Positions 7,146-15,356 of a stretch of DNA of 22,723 bases are shown in pieces (the stretch's first letter is position 1; the number at the start of each line of letters is the position of its first letter). The stretch is taken from the NCBI GenBank assembly GCA_002926195.1, contig MZXQ01000052.1:1-22723 (forward strand), given 5' to 3'. The position numbers and the translations under genes were made by a program. Below the pieces are notes generated by a model. It saw nothing but the letters and a program-made list of their open reading frames with translations. It was not told the DNA's origin and searched no databases. Source of the stretch: Candidatus Methanomarinus sp. HR1. GTDB taxonomy: Archaea; Halobacteriota; Methanosarcinia; Methanosarcinales; Methanocomedenaceae.

Positions 7146-8083
7146 ATAGTAACATGAAACTGCGAATAGGTCATCTATCCACACTCTACCACACATCTTT
7201 TATTCTAATGTCAACCGGATGGCTGGAAGAAAAACTTAATCTCACAGTCAACTGGACCATGTTTGGCGGTGGGCCTGCTATTGTTGACGCATTATCAAAA
7301 AAAGAAGTTGATATAGGCTATATCGGACTTCCACCTGTGATGATAGGTATTGATAGAGGAGTACCGATCAAATGTGTAGGTGGAGGACATGTAGAAGGTA
7401 CAGTGATGATCGGTTTACCAGATAGCACTTCACTTGATGAGACAAATGGGGATATCAGGGCAGTACTGGAGCAGTATAAGGACGGCACTATAGGATGTCC
7501 TCCATCAGGGTCTATACATGATGTGATTATCAGGGATCTGATCAACAAGTGCAGTCTCGGTGATTCTATTACGATAAAGAACTATTCCTGGGCTGATTTT
7601 ATTCCTGATGCACTTACTGATGGAGAACTTGATGCAGCGATAGGCACACCGCCTTTATCTGTGGTATGTGCAAGGGCATGTGATGCAAGAGTCATTATAG
7701 AGCCATCAAAACTCTGGCCCTGGAACCCGAGTTACGGGATAATTGTCTCAGAGGAATTGCTGCATAACCGGCCCAATGTGGTGGAAGGTTTCTTACGTCT
7801 TCATGAGGATGCCTGTAATTTTATCAGGAATGACCCACATCAGGCAGCTAAAATGGTAGCCCGGCTGGTTGAAGTGATAGATGATGATTTCATCATGCAG
7901 ACATATCAGATATCGCCAAAATATTGTGCAGCTCTCCCGGATGAATATATTAGATCTTCCATGGCGTTTGTAAATGTGTTACGTAATCTTGGCTATATTG
8001 ATCGTCAATTGGAGGAAGATGATATTTTTAATAGATCATTGATCGGGAAGATACATTTGGGTGAGAACCACTATATATTATAA
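7142..8083 (+). CDS. NMT1/THI5-like periplasmic-binding-fold protein, no signal peptide
   Basis: A 313-residue protein with the type-II periplasmic binding fold of the SsuA/NMT1/THI5 superfamily. It shows an R-I-G-H-L opening strand, F-G-G-G-P-A-I-V-D-A-L (the usual G-x-x-x-x-x-A-L-x-x-G region), D-I-G-Y-I-G-L-P-P, the hinge segment IGCPPSGSIHDVI, and G-E-L-D-A-A-I-G-T-P-P. Related proteins bind small molecules for ABC importers. However, there is no signal peptide or lipobox, and no ABC permease or ATPase gene adjoins, so it is probably cytosolic. The start overlaps the hisD stop by four bases, so the two are coupled. Eukaryotic THI5, same fold, makes a thiamine precursor from PLP and its own histidine; a link to histidine here is only a speculation. 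Confidence 0.8.
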   Translation: MNSNMKLRIGHLSTLYHTSFILMSTGWLEEKLNLTVNWTMFGGGPAIVDALSKKEVDIGYIGLPPVMIGIDRGVPIKCVGGGHVEGTVMIGLPDSTSLDETNGDIRAVLEQYKDGTIGCPPSGSIHDVIIRDLINKCSLGDSITIKNYSWADFIPDALTDGELDAAIGTPPLSVVCARACDARVIIEPSKLWPWNPSYGIIVSEELLHNRPNVVEGFLRLHEDACNFIRNDPHQAAKMVARLVEVIDDDFIMQTYQISPKYCAALPDEYIRSSMAFVNVLRNLGYIDRQLEEDDIFNRSLIGKIHLGENHYIL

Positions 8084-8124
8084 TACTTACTTATATTTAA
8101 TAATAAATTATAATAGGCGATAAT

Positions 8125-8160
8125 ATGGTCCGGGCAATAATCAACCTTTCTGAACACTCA
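8125..8160 (+). pseudogene. Possible 5' remnant of a DUF2683-type gene
   Basis: ATG at 8125 begins MVRAIINLSEHS, which resembles the fixed opening of small DUF2683-type proteins I recall from Methanosarcinales (MVxAxIxISEHxNxVLNIVKAK...). After about 12 codons the resemblance stops and the frame runs on to a stop at 8248-8250, antisense to the 3' end of the exonuclease gene. An AT-rich leader precedes the ATG. I take it as the stump of a gene broken when the exonuclease gene or its end arrived. The match is short and from memory. Confidence 0.3.
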
Positions 8161-8168
8161 CCGGAATA

Positions 8169-8771
8169 TCAATCTATTTTAATAACACCTCTGTTTACTA
8201 ACTCAAAAAAACACCTTGCACATGCCTCAACATCTACTTGTGCCCTATGAGAGTCCTTAAAACTTTCATTAAATAATTTAATATACAGCTCAGACAATGA
8301 AGGCCATTTATAATTGCCATAATTCCCTGGCATCTGGCAGTAATCAGTTGATAATTCTTTAGTACATAGCCCCGGAGTTTTAAAAAGCCTGCTTTTTATA
8401 TCCTCTCTTATAAATTCTGCTCCAACCACGTTTTCATCAAAACTGATATTATGGGCAATTAAATAACTTGATTGATCTATTGCTCTTGAGAATTCTTCTA
8501 AAACATTCTTTAATTCAACACCTTCCTCATCAGCTCTTTTTGTTGAGATGCCGTGTATTTTTTCGGCATCAGATGGGATGGTAAACCCTTTTGGTTTGAT
8601 AATATAATTATGATCACTGATCAACTGCCCTGAAACATCGTATTGAAGCCATGCGATCTGAACAAGACGCGGCCAATTATCCAGGTTAGTTACAGGTGCT
8701 TTCCAGGTAATGGGCAGTCCTGTTGTTTCAGTATCAAATATTAAATACACTGGATTTGTATGTATGTTCAT
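8169..8771 (-). CDS. DnaQ-like DEDDh 3'-5' exonuclease
   Basis: A 200-residue single-domain exonuclease of the DnaQ/proofreading fold. Exo I: IFDTETTGLP (Asp13, Glu15); Exo II: AHNISFDENV (Asp112); Exo III: DSHRAQVDVEA (His175, Asp180). All five residues for two-metal catalysis are present. An E-K-I-H-G-I-S segment, common in DnaQ epsilon-type proteins, lies between. The start is the ATG at 8771 because AGAGGT precedes it by about 7 bases; an in-frame codon at 8816 would add 15 residues upstream of that site. It stands alone between a + strand operon and signalling genes, so a polymerase partner is not indicated. It may serve in DNA repair or nucleic-acid turnover. Confidence 0.88.
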   Translation of the reverse strand: MNIHTNPVYLIFDTETTGLPITWKAPVTNLDNWPRLVQIAWLQYDVSGQLISDHNYIIKPKGFTIPSDAEKIHGISTKRADEEGVELKNVLEEFSRAIDQSSYLIAHNISFDENVVGAEFIREDIKSRLFKTPGLCTKELSTDYCQMPGNYGNYKWPSLSELYIKLFNESFKDSHRAQVDVEACARCFFELVNRGVIKID

Positions 8772-8947
8772 GAAAATACCTCTTAATTTAATTAACAGAG
8801 TATAGTAAATATACAAATTCGTTATATCTTTAAAGTATTTAGTATTTGTTTATGATCAAAATGATTAAATAGTTTTATGGAGTTGTTAATTTATACTTAG
8901 CATCAGAATTTAATTCTTTTTGTCTAGTATAATGTGGGATGTATATA

Positions 8948-10390
8948 ATGGATGGATCACCATCATTACTGGAACTTATTGACTATAAGGACCTTCAGGC
9001 AATCCAGGATAGTTTTGCAACTACTACTGGTATCAGTTCTGTGATCCTGTTACCTGATGGTCTTCCTATTACTTGTTTTAGTAATTCGACTGATTTTTGT
9101 AAGTTAATCCAATCAACAACAAAAGGGAGACTATACTGTTCTCAATCATTTGTTAAGATGAACAAAACAGCCCTTATGTTACAGGAACCTACGATCATGT
9201 ATTGCTTTGCTCATAGCGGACATTTTGTTGCCCCAATCATTATTAATAATGAACACAAAGGAACTATGTTTGCAGGTCAGTTTATCCCACAGGAATTCTC
9301 TGATGATCAATTAAAAGAATTTGAAAAAATAGCTATTTCAATCAACATTGATCCACAACGATTGATAGAAGAAGCTTCAAAGATGCGTGTTGTCAGAGAA
9401 GATGCGATCCTGAAATATTCGAATCTTTTTTTTCAAACAGTGAAACTCATTGTAAAGCTGGGAGCAAGGACAAATGAACTTATCCATACCAGAGATGCTT
9501 TGGAACATTCGCACGCTGGACTTGAAACCCGGGTACAGGAGCGTACACTTGAGTTATTAAAAACCAACAAGCAGTTACAGCAGGAGATCACCAGTCGCAA
9601 TAGAGCCATGGAACACTTTAAGACACTCTTCAATATCATGATAGATCCTGTGATCATTATTGATATCAATGGTATGTTATTGGAGGTCACTGATAAACTG
9701 GAAGAGATCACAGGTTATCAAAAGCAAGAGATGCTGAGTAAGAACTATTTGGATGTAGGGATCATTAGTACAAAGAGCCATAAGGTTATTACAGAAAACC
9801 TTTCCAGAGGAATGATTCTAATGCCATATGAGGTTGAACTACTTACAAAGTCAGGGGAGAAAATGCCCCATGAAGTTAATTCTGCCCGGATCACATATCT
9901 CGGAAAACCAGCTCATATGATCGTTTTTAGGAATATAACAAAACGTAAACAGGCAGAATATGAACTCAAAGAGAGTGAGGCGAAATATCGTTCTTTAATC
10001 GAAAATCTACAGGATGGAGTATTTGTTATTCAGGATAGAAAGATCATATTTGCTAATGAAGCATTTGCTATGATACCTGGCTATCTGATTGAAGAGATTA
10101 TCGGGATGGATTTTAGGGATCTCGTAGCACCCGATGACCTGGAGATGATAGATGACCGGTACATTCGAATGATGGCAGGAGAAGATGTACCATTGGAATT
10201 TGATTTTTGTGGTATACGAAAAGATGATGACACACAGACCACAGTGCACATGACAGTCAGTCTTATTAATTATTTGGGAAAACCTGCCGCGATGGGGACC
10301 GTGAAAGATATCACAGAGATTAAGCGTATTGAAAAGGCACTACTGGATTGTCAAACTGAGCTAAATAAAAACTTCAATGAAAGATATTAA
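8948..10390 (+). CDS. PocR-domain sensor with coiled coil and two PAS domains
   Basis: A 480-residue cytosolic protein. Residues about 10-165 form a PocR domain: F-C-K-L-I-Q-S-T-T-K-G-R-L-Y-C, then IMYCFAHSGHFVAPIII and GTMFAGQF, the ligand-pocket pattern proposed to bind small organic molecules, with its conserved Cys residues. A coiled coil follows at about 180-225 (LETRVQERTLELLKTNKQLQ), then PAS domains at about 226-350 and 352-470, each ending in the usual D/N-I-T-x-x-K/I-x-x-E linker. No histidine kinase, GGDEF, HTH or membrane segment is visible. An upstream in-frame ATG at 8939 is possible; I favour 8948 because GGGAT lies about 7 bases ahead. It sits 52 bases before a REC-PAS-PAS gene, its probable partner. 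Confidence 0.85.
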   Translation: MDGSPSLLELIDYKDLQAIQDSFATTTGISSVILLPDGLPITCFSNSTDFCKLIQSTTKGRLYCSQSFVKMNKTALMLQEPTIMYCFAHSGHFVAPIIINNEHKGTMFAGQFIPQEFSDDQLKEFEKIAISINIDPQRLIEEASKMRVVREDAILKYSNLFFQTVKLIVKLGARTNELIHTRDALEHSHAGLETRVQERTLELLKTNKQLQQEITSRNRAMEHFKTLFNIMIDPVIIIDINGMLLEVTDKLEEITGYQKQEMLSKNYLDVGIISTKSHKVITENLSRGMILMPYEVELLTKSGEKMPHEVNSARITYLGKPAHMIVFRNITKRKQAEYELKESEAKYRSLIENLQDGVFVIQDRKIIFANEAFAMIPGYLIEEIIGMDFRDLVAPDDLEMIDDRYIRMMAGEDVPLEFDFCGIRKDDDTQTTVHMTVSLINYLGKPAAMGTVKDITEIKRIEKALLDCQTELNKNFNERY

Positions 10391-10442
10391 ATAAATGTAA
10401 GTGCAAATATAATGCATATTAAGTATACAGGCGGGGGTTAAA

Positions 10443-11567
10443 ATGAAAAATGCAAGAATATTAATTGTAGAGGATGAAGCCATTATAGCAGAAGATCTGA
10501 AAATGGCAATAAATAATATTGGTTTTAATGTAGTAGGTCATGCAACCAATGCCAGGGTTGCCATAGAAAAAGCATTAGAATTTGAACCCGACCTGATAAT
10601 AATGGACATTGTCCTCAAAGGGCAAATGAATGGTATCGATGCTTCTTATAAAATACATGAAAAAAGGAATATTCCGATTATTTTTCTAACTGCATATTCA
10701 GACCTTGATCTTATAGAAAAAGCCAAGACCATCAAACCGTACGCTTATCTTGTTAAACCCTTTCAGGAGAGACAGTTATTAGCATCTATCGAAATGGCTC
10801 TTGACAGGAAACAGATGGAGATCGCACTGCAAAAGAGTGAGGCTCAAAAACAGGCTATACTTGATGGTTCTCCGGATATGATAATGCTGGTCGATCTGGA
10901 TATGCATGTACTCTGGGCAAATAGAACAGCTCTTGATATGAATCCTGATGTGATCGGAATGACATGTTATAAGGCCTATACAAATATGGATAAAATTTGT
11001 GAAGGCTGTCCATGCTTAAAGACTATCAGTACAGGCCAGACCAGGATGGGTGTCAAATATCAAAGCACACTGGCAGGAATAAAAGGTGAAAGCTATTGGG
11101 AGAATATAGGAGTTCCTATTAAAGATAATGAAGGAAGGCTTAATAATATTATTATTATTGCCAGGAATATCACAGATCGTAAACTATCAGAGGAAGCACT
11201 GCGCGAAAGCGAAGAATTCAGTACCAGCCTGCTGATCAATTCTCCAAATCCGATCGTTGTCATTAATCCGGATACTTTTATTAGATATATAAACCCTGCA
11301 GTGGAACAACTTACGGGTTTTTCTAAATCTGAGCTTATAGGCAGAAAAGCTCCGTATCCATGGTGGACTGAAGAAACAGTGCAAAATCCAGGTATGAACA
11401 ATAAAAATATACGTAACAGAGTAAATAGATTTGAGCAGACATTTCGAAACAAGAACGGGGGACAATTTGTTGTAGAAATTACATCAACTCCAGTGAAACG
11501 CAGCGGAGCAGTTAGATATTACCTGGAGAACTGGATCGATATTACTCATAACCAGCATATAGAATGA
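10443..11567 (+). CDS. Response regulator REC-PAS-PAS
   Basis: 374 residues. The receiver domain (1-120) has the acidic pair Glu10-Asp11, phosphoacceptor Asp55 (IIMDIVLKG), Thr83 and Lys105 (LVKPF), so it should accept phosphate. PAS domains follow at about 130-250 and 255-370. The first PAS contains C-Y-K-A-Y followed by I-C-E-G-C-P-C-L, a Cys group often seen in PAS domains of anaerobes and a possible metal or redox site. There is no DNA-binding or enzymatic output domain. Purine-rich GGCGGGGGTT precedes the start by a few bases. It probably acts through protein contact, perhaps with the PocR-PAS-PAS protein encoded just upstream or with a kinase elsewhere. Confidence 0.88.
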   Translation: MKNARILIVEDEAIIAEDLKMAINNIGFNVVGHATNARVAIEKALEFEPDLIIMDIVLKGQMNGIDASYKIHEKRNIPIIFLTAYSDLDLIEKAKTIKPYAYLVKPFQERQLLASIEMALDRKQMEIALQKSEAQKQAILDGSPDMIMLVDLDMHVLWANRTALDMNPDVIGMTCYKAYTNMDKICEGCPCLKTISTGQTRMGVKYQSTLAGIKGESYWENIGVPIKDNEGRLNNIIIIARNITDRKLSEEALRESEEFSTSLLINSPNPIVVINPDTFIRYINPAVEQLTGFSKSELIGRKAPYPWWTEETVQNPGMNNKNIRNRVNRFEQTFRNKNGGQFVVEITSTPVKRSGAVRYYLENWIDITHNQHIE

Positions 11568-11621
11568 CAAATAGAACCATAATCATCCTTTCACTTCCCC
11601 ATTTACGAGCTGTCATTCTAT
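11559..11621. terminator. 11-bp perfect inverted repeat across two convergent stop codons
   Basis: ATAGAATGACA (11559-11569) and TGTCATTCTAT (11611-11621) are exact reverse complements with a 41-base loop. The left arm contains the TGA of the REC-PAS-PAS gene and the right arm touches the TGA of the cobN-like gene, so the hairpin would form at the 3' end of both convergent messages. A role as bidirectional 3' structure is inferred; the loop is long and no T-tract is present. Confidence 0.4.
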
Positions 11622-14600
11622 CAAATCTTAATGACCTTTTCCATCTTTTCCTTCCAGCCCTCAACTTCTTCCATAGTGATCACATCAATAGACCCGCCTT
11701 GAAGATCACCTTTGAGATCACCCATCCGTTCTTCTATCCATCCCTCTATCTCAAGATATGTGCGTTTCAACCCTTCAATTACTTCAGGGTCTGCCTCCCA
11801 TAAACCGCGCTCATAGGCCTCAAGCAGCCTCCTTCCGATCTCTTCAAGAGCCCACGGATTATTCTCCTCAAAGAAGCTACGCATCTCCTGATCCAGCACA
11901 AAAGTCTTTGTGATATCATCAAATATCCAGTCATCAACCTCCTGCGTTGTGGCTTCCCAGCCATAAATGCGCCCGATGCGCTTTGACATATCACCTGCTC
12001 CTTTGTATCCATGTCTTTTCATGCCTTCGATCCATTTCGGGTTTAATAACTTTGTCCGCGCAACACGCCTGATCTCATCTGCAAGAGTCCTGATCTCAAC
12101 CCGATCCATATCTCTTGTATCACCATAATAAGTAGATACCTCACTTTTTGATTTCTCCTTAGCAGCCGTAGTAAGTCCACCGTGTGTTCCAAAGTAGCAG
12201 CAGCATCCACACAGGTCATACTCATCCGTAACAGTCTTATTAAAGGTCATATCAACTGACTTAAGCTGTGAGACAAACTTATCATGTGCTTTTTCTCCAA
12301 ACACGTCCCTGCCATATGCATACCCGTTCCAGTACACATACACATCAGACAGGTCCTTATCTTCCTTCCATGCAGATGCGTATACTGCCAGGTTCACACC
12401 ATTCCCATATGTTCCGGGCTTACTTGCGAAAATACGTGCACAGTCTCCCTCAATACCATCTACTGAAGCCTCTACCATGTGTTTCTTGAGGTAGTTCATC
12501 TCAACAGGTTCATCGAGTTGTGCAACTTCCTGTATGGCATCATCTATCAGTTCAACACAATTGTAGAAGCAGTCCCTGGTGATCCCGCTAACGCGAATTG
12601 TCACATCAATTCTCGGACGGTTGAGCTCACCCAGTGGAATGATCCTGTATTCTTTTACTTTTCCACCTTTCCAGATAGGCTCAACACCTATAAGCTGCAT
12701 GATCTGGGCAAGCTGCTCACCATCTGCCCACATTATATCAGAACACATCCAGTACATTGCGATATTCTCTGGAACCTTACCATGTTCCTGTTCATATTTC
12801 TCGATCACACCATCTGCAAGTTTCCGGCCTACCCGCCATGCAGCTTTAGTAGGAACTTTGAACGGATCAAGTGAATAGAAATTCCTGCCTGTCGGCAGTA
12901 TTTCGGGACTCCCCCTTGTTATTAACCCGGAAGGTCCGGGTTCAATAAATCCTGCCTCAAACCCGTGAAGCAAAGAACCGATCTCATCTGATGCATCTAT
13001 TCTTGAAGATATATCATCCACTTTATCCTTGATTGATGTTGTTGCAACAACGTTTGTTCTTTTCATCCGGTCTCCAAGTACCTGTCTGCAAACCAAAATA
13101 GGGTCTTCATCACTCAAGAATCCAATTAATATCTCTTTTGCAAGCATATCGATCTTAGTTAATACTTCACTATGCATATCAGATACATGAATATCCATTC
13201 CAAGAAGATCAATAACTAGTTTTCTTAACTCAGACTCATGTCTTAATATGGAGTAGATAAATTCGGTCTTTTTATCACCAGCAGGTCTATCTCCAAAAAT
13301 ATGCATCCCATCAGGGATCTGGGTATTATATAATTCGGTGATTGCTTTATGTGCAGCTTCAACAATTTGTTCAAATGGAACATCCGCCTCTAACAGATCA
13401 TTAAGTTCCATCTCCTTTGAAAGATTGGTATTTGTTATCAGGTCGATAATGATATGCTCAAGAGCATGTGCCCTTGCTTTATCATGGATTTTGGTTTTGT
13501 TATATTCTGCGATCTGATCTTCAAGTTCTTTTAGCTCGCTGTATAGACCACTTTGGGTCATAACAGTCTGCATATGATCTATCAATGTAGCGTAGCTTCT
13601 TCTTTTAGCGATTGTTCCTTCCGGAGGATTATCAGAATTATAGATATATAGATGCGGGATATTCCCTATCGCAATATCAGGATAACAACTTTGCGATAGT
13701 CCGACTGATTTTCCAGGTAGGAATTCAAGACTGCCATGTGTTCCTACATGAACGATCACATCTGCCTTAAAATCATTCTCAATCCAACGGTATGTGGCAA
13801 GGTACTGATGTGTGGGAGGCAGTTCAGGATCATGCAGGATCTTGCATACCTGTCCATCACACCGTGTACCTGCACAACCGCGCTTGGGCTGGACACATAT
13901 CACAGCGCTGCCATATTGAACACCAGTGACCACTATTTTATTAGCATAGATCATTGCAGCAGCAACCCCATCTATTTCCTCACCTGGCGGATTTCCCCAT
14001 ACTTCGCACATCTTCTTTTTGACATCCGGATCAAGAGTATTAAACCATTCCTCATAGTGCTCTTTGGTTATCATAGCAAGTGCGCCGCCTTTATCTACAA
14101 TTTCATCTATCGTTGTCCATCTGAATTCGCTGATCGCTTTATGGTCCATGATATTTTCTATAAGCTCTTTCCCGCTTTTTGGTACATCAACTGAATATCC
14201 TGTCTTTTTCATTGCACCCAGGATGCGGGATACACTTTCAAGTGAATCAAGATGAGCACCTGCACCAACAGTAGCTTCTACTGATGCACAAGGGTTGTTA
14301 TGAAGAATGAAAGCAACTTTTCGCTGTGATACTGGTTTGTTCTTAAGCAGTACCCATTTCTCTATTTTTTTCACGATCTTAGTTATACGCTCGTTAATAG
14401 GGACATGGCATTCAAATTCTGATCCATGCCCTTCTTTGGTTTGGGATACTCCGATAATAACAGGTTCGATCACACCTTCGAACTCAGGCATAGCAACACT
14501 CCAGCCGATCTGGCTTGAACTCATTCCTGAAATATCTGCGCTCCATTCGTCCATAGTGCTATAATATGAGACCAGTGGATGGATCACCGGAACATCAAGT

Positions 14601-15355
14601 ATCTTTAGAGCGTTCACAGAATCATCTATGCTCCCGGCATGGAAGATCGATTGAAGATCAACCATGATATCTATCCTACCTTTGAAAAACCGGTCAGTAA
14701 CTTCTCCACTTGTTTTGATACCTGTATTCTTATCACCCATTCCATGACAGAAAGCAGGTATCACATCGAACTTCTTTTCAAGTTCACGGACCAGTGTATC
14801 CACAATCTCAATATCCCCATTTGCCCAGTATGTCCTGAAAAAAAGAATACCTATCATATATTGCTTTGATGGTTTATACCATTCCAGGTAATCATCTATA
14901 TTCTCAAATGCATTCCGGGCATCAGGATGATAAATCCCCTGCCACATCAAATCTTGCGGAGGATCAACATTATAATCAAGACCCAGGGTTTCTTTACCAA
15001 TATATTTGAACATATTTTTTATATTTTCCAATCCGCTATAAACATGGTAAGTACTAACTGTTGCAACAATCTTCAATGGAGTATTTGAAAGCTTCCACAG
15101 AGAAGTATCATATCCAAATGAGATTACCGGAACATCATTATTTATTTTTTCAATGATCTCGTTCCAGATACCTTCACTTGCCGGACGCAGGATGATAACA
15201 TCTGCATGTTCGAAGGATTCAATACATTTCTCTAATTTCGTATCATCATTTTTAAGTTCATTGGTAGACCATGCATGCAACTCTATGCCAAGCTTATCAC
15301 ATGCCTCGGCAAATAGTGAAATATCACTGCCCCATGTTATTGAAGTTACTCTCAT
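11621..15355 (-). CDS. cobN: CobN/BchH-like large subunit of a tetrapyrrole metal chelatase
   Basis: A 1244-residue CobN/Mg-chelatase H family protein, the subunit that binds the tetrapyrrole and inserts the metal while an AAA+ partner hydrolyses ATP. Family segments include LPPTHQYLATYRWI, VHVGTHGSLEFLPGK (about 535-548), an E-P-G-P-S-G-L-I-T region near 805-812 and PGTYGNGVN near 980. Two Cys groups stand out: CAGTRCDGQVC (Cys494, 499, 504) just before LPPTH, and CGCCC (1049-1053) just before T-H-G-G-L-T-T. The ATG at 15355 is chosen because GGTG lies 6 bases ahead, inside the end of the ChlID gene; a GTG at 15364 would add three residues. The metal (Co, Ni or Mg) is not decided by sequence. 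Last gene of the four-gene operon. Confidence 0.9.
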   Translation of the reverse strand: MRVTSITWGSDISLFAEACDKLGIELHAWSTNELKNDDTKLEKCIESFEHADVIILRPASEGIWNEIIEKINNDVPVISFGYDTSLWKLSNTPLKIVATVSTYHVYSGLENIKNMFKYIGKETLGLDYNVDPPQDLMWQGIYHPDARNAFENIDDYLEWYKPSKQYMIGILFFRTYWANGDIEIVDTLVRELEKKFDVIPAFCHGMGDKNTGIKTSGEVTDRFFKGRIDIMVDLQSIFHAGSIDDSVNALKILDVPVIHPLVSYYSTMDEWSADISGMSSSQIGWSVAMPEFEGVIEPVIIGVSQTKEGHGSEFECHVPINERITKIVKKIEKWVLLKNKPVSQRKVAFILHNNPCASVEATVGAGAHLDSLESVSRILGAMKKTGYSVDVPKSGKELIENIMDHKAISEFRWTTIDEIVDKGGALAMITKEHYEEWFNTLDPDVKKKMCEVWGNPPGEEIDGVAAAMIYANKIVVTGVQYGSAVICVQPKRGCAGTRCDGQVCKILHDPELPPTHQYLATYRWIENDFKADVIVHVGTHGSLEFLPGKSVGLSQSCYPDIAIGNIPHLYIYNSDNPPEGTIAKRRSYATLIDHMQTVMTQSGLYSELKELEDQIAEYNKTKIHDKARAHALEHIIIDLITNTNLSKEMELNDLLEADVPFEQIVEAAHKAITELYNTQIPDGMHIFGDRPAGDKKTEFIYSILRHESELRKLVIDLLGMDIHVSDMHSEVLTKIDMLAKEILIGFLSDEDPILVCRQVLGDRMKRTNVVATTSIKDKVDDISSRIDASDEIGSLLHGFEAGFIEPGPSGLITRGSPEILPTGRNFYSLDPFKVPTKAAWRVGRKLADGVIEKYEQEHGKVPENIAMYWMCSDIMWADGEQLAQIMQLIGVEPIWKGGKVKEYRIIPLGELNRPRIDVTIRVSGITRDCFYNCVELIDDAIQEVAQLDEPVEMNYLKKHMVEASVDGIEGDCARIFASKPGTYGNGVNLAVYASAWKEDKDLSDVYVYWNGYAYGRDVFGEKAHDKFVSQLKSVDMTFNKTVTDEYDLCGCCCYFGTHGGLTTAAKEKSKSEVSTYYGDTRDMDRVEIRTLADEIRRVARTKLLNPKWIEGMKRHGYKGAGDMSKRIGRIYGWEATTQEVDDWIFDDITKTFVLDQEMRSFFEENNPWALEEIGRRLLEAYERGLWEADPEVIEGLKRTYLEIEGWIEERMGDLKGDLQGGSIDVITMEEVEGWKEKMEKVIKI

Positions 15356-15356
15356 C

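Noticed and set aside
11564..11803. Plus-strand frame starting at the end of the REC-PAS-PAS gene and running over the cobN 3' end
   Set aside because: It is antisense to a confident cobN coding region and its translation is low-complexity hydrophobic without family signals.
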